A DNA stretch of 64,000 bases, taken from contig NC_134281.1 in NCBI RefSeq assembly GCF_949628215.1, forward strand, positions 8,380,501 through 8,444,500. Direction: 5' to 3'. A program made the position numbers and the translations under genes. Within the stretch, counting starts at the first letter, position 1. Every line of letters begins with the position of its first letter. The notes under the pieces are model-generated. The model saw nothing but the letters and a program-made list of their open reading frames with translations, made no database searches and was not told the DNA's origin. Positions 45,578 to 58,800 of this stretch are shown here, piece after piece. Origin of the DNA: Phalacrocorax aristotelis. Its lineage: Eukaryota; Chordata; Aves; Suliformes; Phalacrocoracidae.

Positions 45578-46065
45578 TCATTGAGTCACACATTCGTAGT
45601 TTAAAGACTAGAGGGGACTGTTAGATCATCCATACTAGCTCCCTCATACCTCAGGGTCTTTAACCTCACCCATCCATCCCTGTGTGAAGCAGGAAACCTG
45701 AATTTTGCTTACACATGTCTTCCAGGAAGGCATCCAGTCTGGATTTAAAGATATCAGGAGACAGATGATCCATCACTTCATTGGGTAGTTCATTTCAGAG
45801 GTTAAACCTCCTCACTTTGAAAACACAATGCCTTATTTCTCTGAATGTCTGGCTTCAGTCCCTACCCAGTCATTCTTGCTGTCTTCCCTCATTATTAAGT
45901 AGCCTTTACGTGCTTGGTATTTTCTCCCCAAAGTTTATTCTGCACTATAGTCCAAGCATTTCTAAATCTTCTTCAAAAGAACAAGCTCTGTAAGCACATG
46001 CTGAATAAGCTTTTTCCTAGTGCTCAGGTCACTGCACACTCCTCTCCAGTAAAACAGCTCCTTTA
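45578..46065 (-). mobile_element. Very old CR1/L3-type LINE 3' relic
   Basis: The plus strand shows, in order, a GTAGTTTAAAGACTAGAGGG block then ACTGTTAGATCATCCATACT. Next come CTTCCAGGAAGGCATCCAGT then CTGGATTTAAAGATATCAGG. After that come TGATCCATCACTTCATTGGG, then CCTCACTTTGAAAACA, then GCCTTATTTCTCTGAATGTC. This order matches the reverse complement of the CR1-family 3' consensus best known from turtles and crocodilians (ATAGATTTTAAGGCCAGAAG..., CTTCCAGAAAGGCATCCAGT..., CCTCACTGTTAAAAA...). Divergence is clearly higher than in the copy at 14.05 kb. The right end, near CTCCTCTCCAGTAAAACAGC, is approximate. The copy is truncated and non-coding. Confidence 0.75.
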
Positions 46066-49000
46066 GAAGTCAAACACCAGCACTGGCCACAGCATTGCAG
46101 CACTGTCCTCCCTGCTCTTACTTACCCAGAAAAGACTGTGCCCTCCTGGCAGCACGTCTTGGGACCACGCAAGCTCCTTTTTGCTGTAGCATCTCTCTGG
46201 AGGTGCATGGCATCCTGTCCTTGCTCCTCATTGCCTGCATTGGATTTGGCTGTGGTAAAACTGATATTATCTCACCAAAGCAAGCAGTCCAAGTGACTGA
46301 CTTCTCTCTCCATGTCTGCCATGCTGTGAACTCTCAGTTTGCAACCAGATGTTATCAGTGATATTTTTTACCTCTAATCAGAAGTTTCTAATCAGCTTCC
46401 TCATAATTTTTTCTTGTAATCAGGGGCTGCAGCAAAACAATATGCTGTGTTTAGAAAATATCTTTTTAGTAACAGGAAAGAACTTGGAAACCTTGAGCCA
46501 AGGGATTTCTTTGTACTTTGTCTTTTAGTTTTGTCTTTATTTTGACAGTTACATCTCCATCTGCTCCATAGGCTGTTGCACAGACAGCAGCTCCATCCCG
46601 ATCTGGGGTTGGTTCTGAGGTTAAGAAAATTTACTCACTGATTCACTCTATGCACTGTAGCTTTTGTGAAATAGATTAATTTAGAAGTTTAATTACTGGA
46701 GATTAAATGTATGACAGTAGAGGTAGACTGGAACATAATACTGATGCTCAGCCAACCTTGAACCTGCATATTTGACTTGCTCAGCAAAACCCCATCAGAT
46801 TTGTAGAACCACCAGATTTACCTATGTACATTTTCAGGTTGGTGTTTGTGGGAGCTGGCTTTTTCTTCTGTGAGTTACATGATGTTGGAGGATTATGTTA
46901 AAAGTACTTAAGTCTGCATCTCTCTCTCTTGGCCTTGAAAAAGTGCCCAGCTATGGATTAAAGAAAGCTAATACTATATACACAGTGTCCCTTTATAAAT
47001 TTTTTGCAAGATGCTTTTCCAGTTTTATTTTGCTAACAAAGGCATAACATACATGGGTCGAAGCCTACTTTCAGCTTTACTGTGTCATAAAAAAATTATG
47101 ATAGTTGATGGAGAAGGACAAAAATATGTAATTTTAAAAAAAAAAACAAACTTAGAAAAAAGACAGAGCCAAAAAAAATCCCAGAAGGCAGATGAAAGCT
47201 GTAAAATGACAAAAAAAATGTTTCAAACTACTTTAATTAAATTTTATAATAAGCTCAAGAAAGGACCCGTACTGATGATGAAGAAGCAATCTGTGACAAC
47301 CCAGGCACTCTTTATTTCCTCCAGGCTGATAGTGACTATGGCTGGATCTCACCCATCCATTTACTTGCCTGCTAGTTTGTTCTGAGGGCAGCTCATGTCC
47401 CAGCCACTGGCCATTTCCCACCTGGGAACATTTTACATGTGTCCATACGTTTCTCCTGGGGTGTGCACTCGGTGCATGAGTGGATTTGCAAACCGATATC
47501 CACCTGCATCTGCTGCAGAGGCTGGGACAGCACATGTGGTTAAGCCTGCCCACCCAGGGTGCAGAAAGGATGGGGCAGCTCCTTGCCCCTGTGCATCTCT
47601 TGTGTCTGATTTGGAAACACCTCCACCTTGGGATCATAGAGCGACACTGAGCTGTTACCTTGTTCATTCACTAGAAAAGGCCAGCTGTGTCTAGACTAAT
47701 CCCTACAGATACCAATCTAAGCTGAACCCAATTATCAAGATGTTTCACCTGCTCAAATGATGTACTCCAGCACTTAATGAGCATTACTGCAGGGGAGCAA
47801 CCCACAGCTCACCCACCTGTGGTGGGGCATTAGGAGTACAAGGAGGCCACATGAAGCTCATTAAATGTGCTGATGCTTCAGCCTCTGCTGTTTGCTGGGT
47901 GAGGAGGCTCCTTGGAGGCAGCATAGGCTGCAGAAATCCTGTCCTCTCATCCTCTCTTTACAGGTGTTCTGCAGGGGGTCCAGCAGGTAGGTGGGGACCC
48001 CCTGTGCGCCAGCATGGTCACTCATGAGGAGGAGGAGAAAGAGGAAAGAGGTAAACTTTGAGTTGTACTGATTGTTTCCCCACTGTTAGCACGGGTATGT
48101 GCTGGCCCTCCTTGGTTTGCTCTCACCCTCTCAGACCAAGGGTAGCTGTACTTGCTGCTCCTGGACGTACGTTGCTGTGCTTTTCTACTGATTCAGGGGC
48201 AAGCAGTAAGCAGGCAGGAGGTTTGCAGAGTGCATTTAACTGTTCTATTTCCTAATACATTTTAGCTGGCTGACTCTGTGCTGTTCTTCTTCTCTTGCTT
48301 CATCTGAAAACATAGGGCTAGCAGTTGGTGCAGGCACAGGTTATTATACCCTCATTGATTTCATTAACCCACACTGATTTAAATCAATGCAGGATTTTCT
48401 TCCTTTCTTTAAAAGAAAAAAAAATCCAGACTGGATTTAGCATGTTGTGCAAGGTGACGTGCTCTGACACAGGCCAGTGCTGACATTGGGTTGGATCAGA
48501 AGTGGAAAGGATTGACAGGTCCCACTTCTTAAAGCTGGTTCTTGTGCCACTGCCATGGTGACACAGATGTCCCTTGTGCTCTGCACTTCTGCTTGTGTGT
48601 TGCATGCTCCCTGAATACTAATACATGACTTTCTGGGTCTATAATTAGAAAATCCTGAGTTCTTCCAACATCTTCCGGCAGCCAAGCTAACAGCTAATTT
48701 TGAGTAATGTGGAATCAACTACTGTATCTCTGGATCCTGGAGCACGTCTCTGAGATGCATTCCTGGAAACAGCAATGTACCACAACTATAACTTTGCAAG
48801 GGAAAACAATAGCAACATCCTCATACATCAGGAAGAGCTCTTTCATGTGGTGAGGTCAGCACCAACCTCATGGCTCGATAGGAGATCATGCATCAGTTAC
48901 AAAGTGCTAAATGCGTGAAAATAAATTGGTGATTTGCCCTGCCCAGCTCCCTGTACCTAGCAGGTCAGAGCTGGGCAGCCAGGAGAGGCTCCAGCACCTC

Positions 49001-52000
49001 CTCAGCAAGTTGAGCCCTGACTGCAGACGTTACTTCTGTGATTTTTTTTTTTTTTTTCCTTAATGCATTTCAGGTTCTTGCTGTAGGTTTTGGCAGACAC
49101 ACACCCTCAAGGCTCTTGCACACTGCTTGGTTCAGCACAGATTGCTGGGTTGGGCTGTGTTGTGACCTTTGTTTGCTGGGGTGGCCCCTGCTCACACACA
49201 GAGCCTCTGCAAAGGTTGCAGGATCACACCTGCAATCTTCATGCCTAAGAAGAGCATGAACTTGAGACATACTAAAGACAGCTGAAAATAATTACTTTCT
49301 AACTGATCTGGTGGAGACTGGCCCTTAGAAACCATTTGATTTCCGTAAGTTTCCTAGGAATTATACTCAAATGTTGAAGTGGTGCACCATAATACTTCTT
49401 TCTACAGTTCTGTGGCCTTTATGTCGCCATGTTTTGAGCCAATTTTTACAATTCACATCGATATGCCAAGGAAAACTTCCTCAACGAACATAGTTCCTGC
49501 ATCTGTGCAGTAGTTGGTTTTCAAAGTTAAACATCCCTGCTGTTTCACATCTTTTTAGATGCAAGCAGTGATTAGACATTACCATGGACTAATTGCTTGT
49601 ACAGTTTCAGTTTTTACCTTGCAGCTGTCTTGAAATTTACAGCTGCACTAACAGGAACAAACTCAATGCTCTCAGTAAATACAAATTAGTCAAAAACAAA
49701 ACTGTTTTTTCTTGTGTTTTGTTTGCAGTTATTTATCCCAAAATTGGAGAGCTATTTACACCCCCCATCCGAACCTTCTAAACAGACATTACCCCAGTCC
49801 AAGGTGACACACATTCAGTGTCAGCCCAGAACTCAGCAAAGGCACTTTCTCTGCTCAGAGAGAAATACTTACTTTTATGATTAGTACTCTGTATCTCAAG
49901 GATTTTCTTTTAATGCGAGGGATGCTGAACTCCTTGGTTAAAGGCTTTGTGTGATTTGTGTTTTTTTTTTCATGTCTTTGATGCTGTTTTTCAAACCAGA
50001 TTTATGCTAACAGGCCTCTACTCCTGCTGTAATTACTGCATGTACACCTAGGAATCAAACAGGATGGCAGACACATCAAGGGGAGCAGCTGAATTTTAAA
50101 GCCCATCATGCTGCAAGCGCTACTGCTCAGCTCCTGGCTGGGGCATGTAAACCATGGTTTGGAAATGCTATGTACTGCTTTTTCATTAATAACATGTGCT
50201 CTGTTTAAAATTAAAAAAAAAAAAGCATGCAGACACAGACCCAGATCAATGCCTCTTTGGGGCAGCATTGCTCAAGGGTTAACGCCTTTCTCCCCAGAAT
50301 GAATTTCTGTATTAACTGAGCTGACTGCCCTTAGGACAGGGGTAGGGGGCAGACAGCAGGGTGTGTAATCTCCCTTTAACAGAGCAGCTGTAGCTGACAT
50401 TACATGTGTTTCCAGCTGCCCTGGACTCAGAATGCTCCCTGGCCCAGGCTTTGCCACCCAAAAGAGCAAGGAATCACCTTGCTGCCTTCTGCAAATTTTG
50501 GCATGCCATTATTAGATTCAGATGCTGGAACATGTGCTGATGCTGGAAAGCCTACATCGTGCCTGTGGATGTCTGCTAATCCCAAATTTCTGAGCCTCCC
50601 TGGTCTTGCCAGAACATCAAAGCTTAGCAGAGCATTGTAGCACAGATGAGGAAATTACAAAGGGGCAGTACATGGCAGGTAATGGATTAGGGCCTTTCAG
50701 AGGAGTGAATGTTTGGATCAGGAAAATGATAGGTAATTATGAACAGCATGGGACTTGAGATGGTTCCCGGATTAATTTATATCTAGCTGCTTTTTCCTCT
50801 GCCCCTTCTCCTGTATCCTCTATGGGCAGAAATGTGAGAGGTTGAGCGGCTGCCCCGGGGGGAGGAGGACCTGCTGCCCATCTCCTTTTCTTCCCATTAT
50901 GGGTCTGCCTCCAGGTGCTGTTGGGCTCAAGACCCTGCACTAGCTCTGGAGGCTGTCTGCTCTGTTATTAGTGACTCTTCATCTTGAACGTTACAAAAAC
51001 ATATGGGAAATCAGTCCTCCTGCCCTGTTTTATGGGGACAAGTTCCCAATCAAAGAACAGCAGATGAGCTCAGACACATACATGCTCCCACAAATGCTAG
51101 TGAATGCCAAAACAAAAGTAGGAATAAGTAACCAAATCTGAAGCCACCCTAGGAAATTCTGTTTTTTAAAAGCATTTATGTGAGTAATTGTGAAGATGTG
51201 TTTAAACAGCCTGGGCCAGTTTGACTTCCTGCTTCTGGGAATGGCCTTGAAACAAAATGCTAAGCTGCTGTTTACTGGACATGGACAAGGTAAGCACAGC
51301 CTGGTTAAGCTGGTTAGACAGTATTGGTTGGGGGGGGATTATAACTTGGCCTTTCGCTCTCCATGTATAACCAGACTCAATAATATGCCACCTAAAAAGC
51401 TGCTTGAAGTGTTCATGTGTTGGTGAAAGTGGGGTGGTTCTGCAGCAAAGGGTCTCCTTGCATCCAGGCTCAGCAGATATGTGTGCCCACTGGTTGGGCC
51501 ACTCAGAGGGGCAAAAATACTCACAAGCAGAAGGTCATACTTGTAGTCTACAAATCTCTAATGGCTATGAGGCCAAAGCAGCCTCCATGCTATTGGAGTT
51601 AACGCATGCTGTGGTATTTCTTCCTGAATTTTCCACCTAACATGACTTCTAAACCCAAGGTAGCCCAAATCCTTTCTGCCCTCTTACCTCCACTTGTCTA
51701 GAGCCACCTCTGCTCCCACCTTTCCAAAACCCCTCAGCCCTTGTTGACTCTTAAAAACCAACAGGGCCTCTAAAGCCATGTCATTCCCATACAAAAACCT
51801 TCAGCAGAGTTTCTCACTCCTGGTCCTGACATGTTACACAAGTACTGTAAATGCTAAGGGGAAGGCTCCAGCCTATTTCCCCATGGGAATTACTTGGCTG
51901 TATAAAGATTTAGGATTTGCTGTGTAGTGCAGGTGCCTTTTGATTTGAGTTGTGGCTGTGTTAGTCACACGGGAGAGGAGGTAGCATGTTTCATAGGAGC

Positions 52001-53524
52001 TGCTGGGAATAGACCGTGGCCAGGAAATGAGAAAATGTGGCCACCTCTCACCTGCGTTTTCATTGCTTTCCTCCTTCCACGCTCCAGTCTCTCCTAACAC
52101 ATCAGGAGGCTCTCAGTGGCCCCAGGAAAGCATTTGTGTATGTGCTGCACTCTCTCTGGAGACTGGGTAATGCCTTACTACTGTTATTTACACCAAATTT
52201 ATTTCCTTAGCAAAAAAAAAAAAAAAGGCAAGGCTTGTACTGCAGTACTGGTGGCTTTAAAGCTTTGACCAGTAGGTCACTACATTATCTGCATCCCACA
52301 GCACTGGCTAGTCTGTTTATTGCTTTTCTTCCTCTCTCTCTCTCTTTGTCATGAGCAAGAAATAAGAAACTGTCCTTTCCCCTACTTACCTCATTAGGAC
52401 TTTAATAACTGAAAGCACATTTTTGGCAATAAAGTTGGCAGTCATCAAGGTTTCTTTTTTTTTTTCTTTTTTTAAAACAAGTCTGAACTTTTGCAGCAGC
52501 CTCAACAAAAAAGAGGGATTTTTCCCCACTCTTTTTTTTTTTTAAGCTTAGAAAAAGAAAGTCTGTTCCACTGCTGTGTAATGTTCTTGAGCAGAGCAAC
52601 TAACTTTGTATACAGTTAGAAAAATAAAGGAGTTTACAGTTTTTCCAGCTGTTTTCTGTGATGCAACATAAACAGTAAAAGTGATAGCCTGCCTTGGAAA
52701 TGCTCTGTGCAACCCGTACAATTGGATTCCAGCATGATAAGGTTAGGTTATACTGTCTGCTGCTGCTTCTTGTTCTTCTCAAATTTCTGAGTCAGCAAAA
52801 GCAGTAAGGAGAAAACATTCAGATATCTTGCCATCACCCATTTTCATTCCTTTCCTATGCTTGGAGGAATGCAATAAAATTGATGTAGGGACACAGGCGG
52901 TTACCACAAAAGTTTTTGTGGCTTCTAGAGGAGAAGCACTGGGTTTTGCATCGTGGAAGAAAACCTACTCTTGTGGCATTTCCAGAAATAAAAATCTGCA
53001 GGATAAGGGAGCTTTCGTGCTTGTTTGTAAGGTGAGCTGTGCAAAGCACGGTCCTGTCCATCAGCACAGTGGTCACAAATTGCTTGGATTGGCCCTTGCT
53101 GTGAAATGCTCCATGGATGGCTGTAGTGAGGCTGGTTTTTATCCATCTGCATAAATCATTCCTTGCAGAAGGCACAAAGCATGTGATTCCCTCCCCATCA
53201 AGTGGAAGTGGGATGGACAGCAAGTTGGAAGCAGGGCTGGGTGGGAGGAGTGGAAGGAGGCTGTGTACCACTAGGGTTGGTCTGAGGCTGCTCTCCCTCT
53301 GGCCCGAGAGCCATGCTGGAGTAAATTTTGGTAGATCTAACAGTTGGGGGTAGAAGTTGAGCTGGAGCAAGTACAGTGGCATGGAGCCAAAATATTGTCC
53401 TGATATAATACACAAATAGCAACAAAGCACTGGATTTAGGTGGTAAGCATGTGGTGTCAGTATCTGAGCTAATACCTGCTCTGATACTGGGACAGTGCTC
53501 TCCATGTGGGAGTGAGCTAGTGGA
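46066..53524. other. Non-coding DNA, no gene recognised
   Basis: No gene is recognised. Simple tracts include A-rich DNA at 47090-47220, T16 at 49042-49057, A15 at 52212-52226 and broken T runs at 52452-52475. TGATTTAAATCA lies at 48375-48386. The plus-strand frame at 47011-47385 is driven by the A-rich tract. The longest frame of the window (216 codons, minus strand, 52855-53505) has no recognisable domain. Confidence 0.5.
52332..52345. repeat. (CT)7 microsatellite
   Basis: A perfect CT dinucleotide run lies within a pyrimidine-rich stretch. Confidence 0.8.
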
Positions 53525-53600
53525 AAGCTTAATTAATCATGTCAATCGATCAATTGCAAGTGCTGCAATTGCACATGCCAATGAAGCATCAATGTAGCCA
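53525..53600. promoter_or_regulatory. Palindrome- and motif-dense AT-rich block, enhancer candidate
   Basis: The block holds AATTAAT, then TGTCAATCGATCAATTG (a PBX/MEIS-like TGTCAATC overlapping ATCGAT). Next come two 15-base tandem units, CAATTGCAAGTGCTG and CAATTGCACATGCCA (53551-53580). It contains TGCAATTGCA, a perfect palindrome, and ends in CCAATGAAGCATC. Such dense overlapping palindromic words are typical of conserved developmental enhancers. They can also arise from a local duplication, so function is inferred. Confidence 0.3.
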
Positions 53601-55769
53601 AGGACCTGAGCTGAAATATTCTCTGAAAATGGATAAACCCTTTTAGAGCTCAGAATCCGTTTGAGAGCATCTTGCTGAGAGAAAAACAATCAACAAACTG
53701 AGTCCATTTTTTGTCCTGAGGCTGAGCTTCCTAAAACAACCATGGCTTTTTATTAAAGCCAAGGCAAAGCCATGGAAGATCTGTACTGCTCAGCTCCCAT
53801 GGAGATTTCCACAAGCCCAAGATGCCTCTACAGGTCTAGACATCACATACCTGCAGACAGTGCAGCTGGAAAGGCACATTTCCTGTGAACGTTATTATTT
53901 TATTGTTGAACTTCAAGTGGAAAAATCAAGTGAAAGATGGCAATGCTGCTAGCATCTGATTCCACTTCTTGGTTACTCTTTATCCTTCCATGATCTCTTC
54001 AACGGGTGAGAAATGACAGGGTCTGATGCTGGTTTTGTGCCAAGGGAAATCATCTGAATCTGAACGTAGCCTTCCAAAGAGGTTTTTAGTGAATTACAAA
54101 GGTTTTTTTTCCCCTCTGTTGACGTGCAGCAAGCCCTCTCCTGCCTCCCCTACGCCTGTCTCTTTCCATGGCTGCAACGTCTGGTCATGCCCTGCTCCAC
54201 AGAGAAGAAGCCAGGCGTGTCTGAAATGTTTATAGCTGTCGTTGCCAAGATACAGGAGGCTCATCGGGCCCGTGTGCCAAGCTATTAGCTACTGAAAGTG
54301 TACCGAGGCAGCGGCTGCAAATGTGCAGACTGACAGGTCCTTTGCTAATGAGAGGACCGAAGGCAAGAAGCAGCATTTTCTTAGCAATTTTGAGTAATTT
54401 CTTTATGCAGACTAAACTAGAAGACAAAATAATTTCCTATGGATGGTGGGTAACCATGCAGCTGAGAACAGAGCAATAGCTTTGATGCTTTGTTCTAGTT
54501 GGGATACCGGAATTGATCAATGTTCTCAAGTGAATTGTGAAGAGGAGGATTCAGCAATTATGTTCTTTGCAGTCTTTCCCTCTGAAATCTCCAATTCCTG
54601 GTGAATCAATGGCTTCAGGAAAAAGAAGCCGATATGAAGAGCTGGAAGAGAAACAGACTTTCTGTGCCCAAAGATTTTCTAGATTTCAGAGATTTTTCTG
54701 TTCTGCATCAACACAAACTCAAGGCCTCCTAAAAGGTTCTGCAGAAAAAAAGATTAAAAGAGGCCTATTCAGGAACAATAGAGAGCCCAAGTGCAAGGCC
54801 AGCTGCGTGGGCTTTGGGAGGTGCAGCTTGCTCTGAGCCACAGTGCAGGCTCTGGAATTTGGCTCTCCCACGTTTCTGATAACTGCCCAAGAAGTAGGCA
54901 ATTCCTTACTCTGCGGTGAGTCTTTCTTGGCCTTTACTGAGGAATATTGGCCGGGATAAATCTTTCCTGATGGAAGTCTTGGCAGTATCAATCCATTCTC
55001 ACAAAGTCTTTTGATGAGCTGACATCTTGCAATGTAGCTGTTTCACTAGCAGAGCCCCAACTGCTTCTAAATACAATACTCTATCAGACCTAGCAGCAGT
55101 ATAAACACAAACTTTGACGAAAGATGTTCAAAAATATTCTAATACTGTCTCTCAGACTTTAATGGTGTTTTCATGGTATTGTCCTATACAGCAATACAGC
55201 AGTTTCCTGGTAGCCTGCTCAAGCTTTCCATCACCTATAGCTACCAACTGCAGTGCACTGAGGTTTGTAGCTAATTGAGAGATGCATCAGGACAGAAACC
55301 CTCTGGTTGCTCTAATATCCTTATTCACCTCGGCCTCATGTGCCTGTACCATGCACAGTGCATCTGACAAATTTATTTAGCCTGATAACAGCTATACAGG
55401 GGAAACTTACCTGTACATAAGTTTCTTGGACAAACTCCTTCAGCTCTTTCAGAAACACATAGCTATAGGTATTCTGTCATTGAACCTTTTCAGACAAGGC
55501 TGAAATAAACTCAATTATAAACTAATGATTCCTGCAGTGTTATAAGAACAGGGTTGTTAATATGTTACTTCATTGCTGTTCTGCTTCAAGTGTCTTAAAG
55601 TGTTCATTCTTGCCTAAACATCTTGCCTTCTCTTTTTCAATATACAATTTTTAATCTTCATGGTAGGATTCATCTTGGGTTTAAACATGACCTTCAAGAC
55701 TTTATATCCAAAAAGCTAAATAGAAAAATCTCTGATATATTTTGTTCATTCTCTTGGTTTTTGTGGGTT
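53601..55769. other. Non-coding DNA, no gene recognised
   Basis: No gene is recognised. Frames at 54537-54836 (plus, 99 codons) and 54719-54991 (minus, 90 codons) carry no known domain. No identifiable repeat is seen. Confidence 0.5.
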
Positions 55770-55809
55770 TTTGTTGTTGTTGTTGGTGGTGGTGGTTTTG
55801 TTTTTTTTT
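55770..55809. repeat. (GTT)n(GGT)n compound microsatellite followed by poly-T
   Basis: About five TTG/GTT triplets, then four GGT triplets, then a run of nine or more T. It is a compound simple repeat, likely variable in length. Confidence 0.82.
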
Positions 55810-58800
55810 CCTAAGAAAATCGGTTGATCCTAAATGCCTGACTGTTGTGAAACACTGACAGCGACCAAGGTTGCGTTAATTGTATCATCTTTGTATCAAA
55901 AAGATACATGTACTACATTAAAAGCCATATTGTTAAAAATGGAACTTAATATTACTACCATGGAAAGGGAAGTGTTATTGCAAATACAGTTCATCAAGAG
56001 AAATCCCAGAAACGGGAAATATCCCATCTAATTGCTGCACAGGTTGATAATGGAATGATTAATAGGGAGACAAAAGAAAGTGCAGAGCATTAGACTGGGG
56101 ATGCAGAAAAATATCTTCAGGTTAAAAAGTAGCAAATAATTCTGAGCACATTCTGCAGGGGCAATGTAAGAGAAACTAGGGCTGGAAAACCTTATTGAGT
56201 GATGTTTTGAATAGGCATGGGCAGAGGAAACAAGAATTGCTGATGTTAGGATATTCTTAGAAGCCGTTAAGGTTACCATCATTGGTGCGTCTCACCCTGG
56301 GACCATGAGCAAGGGACCTGTCCCACTGGGGACAATGGTAGACCTCTCCATGGGCGAGAGCAGGGTCATGGCGTGGCAGAGCAAGTTTTGCGCATTGAAC
56401 TGTTATTTTTTTCCTTTCTAAATTATTGTTCATTAGTATCTCCTTCCTGCAGAGGCCCCTGGACTTTGGCTCAGCTGGCGAAGGGTGGGTTTGTAAGTTG
56501 ATTCTTTTATTAACCAGAACTTGGGGCCTCTCTGCTGTTGCTTTCATAAAGTCCTGCACAAACTGGTGCCAACTCTCCTGCTAACCAGAAGTCTGATCTC
56601 TCCTTCCAGCGAGGAGTAGCTGAGCTTTGAGTCCATTTGTTAGCTTTGGCAAGCTCAGTGATTTCTTTAATCTTCCAATAAGTCTTTTTTCCCCCTCCAA
56701 ATGACTCTAGATCCTTTACTAGAAGGATGTTGTAAATCACTGCAGACGCTGGGGGGAAGGAAGTTAGGACACTCATCCAGCTTCTCAGCATGTATCTGAA
56801 ATACCCCTTTTGCTCTGACCGATGTCAAGGATGTTTTCACAAATTGCACTCCATGTTTTTAGGAAATGGACATGGATTTAATAGCTTCCTTAATACTGCT
56901 TTTTCAGTCCCTCTAGCTGGTGCACGTGTTCCTCAACTCTCTATATAGTGTGGCAACTCAGAGTCGACTGTAACTGCACAGACACCTGTAGAAACTTGGC
57001 CTTGAATGTACTCATGGCCTCTTGGCAGGCCTTCTCCAGTTTATCTGGGATTGAACCAGCAGTAATTGACTCTCAGGAAAGGACTAGTAATTTCCTTTCC
57101 AAGCCAAGTGCCAGATTCTGGCAGGACACACATGCCTGTGGTGGAAGAAGAATGAGGCTCAAACTTGTCTGTCAACTAGAGCTGCACTGAGGCAGACACA
57201 CAGGGCAGGATATTTCTGTTTCCCTAGTTCCTGGTAGGGGTTATATCTAAAATTATGCAATATTCTTTGTTTAGAGTATGATAGTCCCAGTCCCCATTTG
57301 CTCCCTTTGCTTTGAAGGTGGAAAGCAAGGGGCCTTAGCTCCAGCAGTGGCACTCGCACCCTGGGACCAAAGGCAGGATCACCCCTTCATTCTGGCCAAC
57401 ACCCGACTCCATGGGAAAGGTGGACCTGGCACCACCTTGTGCCAGCAAGAGTGGATCAAGCCCCTTTGGCTGTAAAATGCTCTCCAATGTCTGTGTAGCT
57501 ACAGGTGATGGTGACAAGCAGCTCGCTGGCTGTGCATTAAACCCGGCGCCCCAATTCATGCTATTAAGTGTATTCTTCAGGGCTGAGTAAATTACCACTG
57601 GACAGATGTAAAACACATTGATGTGGCTAGAAGGTTTCTGTAGACAAAGATGAGTTAGCTCTAGCTACCCTCCCAGTTTAGCCCCAGGGTATGTTTCTGC
57701 TGTGGATGGTGTCCAGTGACAAAGAGCGTTCCAGAGTTAACAAAAGGCAAGAGAAGCATTTTTGGGCTGTGTTATCCATTAGTTGCTGGAAGCTTGTGCC
57801 AAACAAATTCTTATTGTTACGGGTGATTTGTGTGTAGATATCAATGGCTATACCTCTGAGGGCAAGGGAATTCTGTACGTAGGAACTCATCTCCAATGGT
57901 TCATGTTTTTATGGCTTTCCACACACCACACTGGGTATTGCACATTATTAATACATATGCTATCTGATTGCTAAAACCCAGCGGGATACATTTGCTTTTC
58001 CTCATTCCTCAGACTTGCAAAAGTGCATTCATATGTTCCAATCTTTGCATGGTCTTTATTGACTTTGTTGGACCATTCACAACATTGCATTAGGCATATT
58101 CAGTTTTTTGGAAGGATCAGAACCTTATTTTGACCTTTTCCAAAAAGAAAAATAAAAAGCTGTCATAACTTTGGGACAGATGCAATCCTTTTGTTCTGTG
58201 TCCCTACAATGCCTGGCTGTGGATTCCTCAGCCACGAATCCTGTGCTTGTGTACTGCATTTATTTAAGGAACAACTACAAAATAGCTGTATACAAAGGCA
58301 ATAGAGCACCCAGGGACATGCTCTACCCTCTTGCACAAAGATATAGGTTAAGAGCTCTTTAGATGAGTGACACTGTTCACTGCACAGTGGTCATTCATCA
58401 TCATTACACTGAAATGCATATGCTGAAAAATTTGATAAACATTAACCAATTTCACGAGTTCCTCATGGTGTGAGTAATTTTTTTTTTTAATTTTTAAAGA
58501 TAATCTGAAGAAAATAAAGCACCAAAACCTTTCATACTGACAAGGGCCTCTTAAAACTGGGAATCAAAATTACCTTCTAGCAACAGCTAATACTTGGCAA
58601 ACAAATGTCTACTGAGCCCATTTGCTGGAATTATTTACGCCTTGCGCTCAGTCTGTATGTGAAGTATATTGCTAACATAGCGCTCATCCAATTTAAAGCT
58701 GGGAGTGAAGCCATTGTGTATAGTAGAAGGTATGAGTGGGGGAAATCCAAAGATATTCTTTTCCAGGCCGTATTTGTTTTTAAATCCAAGACATGCTGCA

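Noticed and set aside
47011-47385. Lysine-rich 124-codon frame
   Set aside because: It is created by the A-rich tracts at 47090-47220; low-complexity translation only.
52855-53505. Longest open frame of the window, 216 codons, minus strand
   Set aside because: The translation shows no recognisable domain, no signal or membrane pattern and no good splice or start context. At local composition a frame of this length is only mildly unexpected across six frames of 64 kb.
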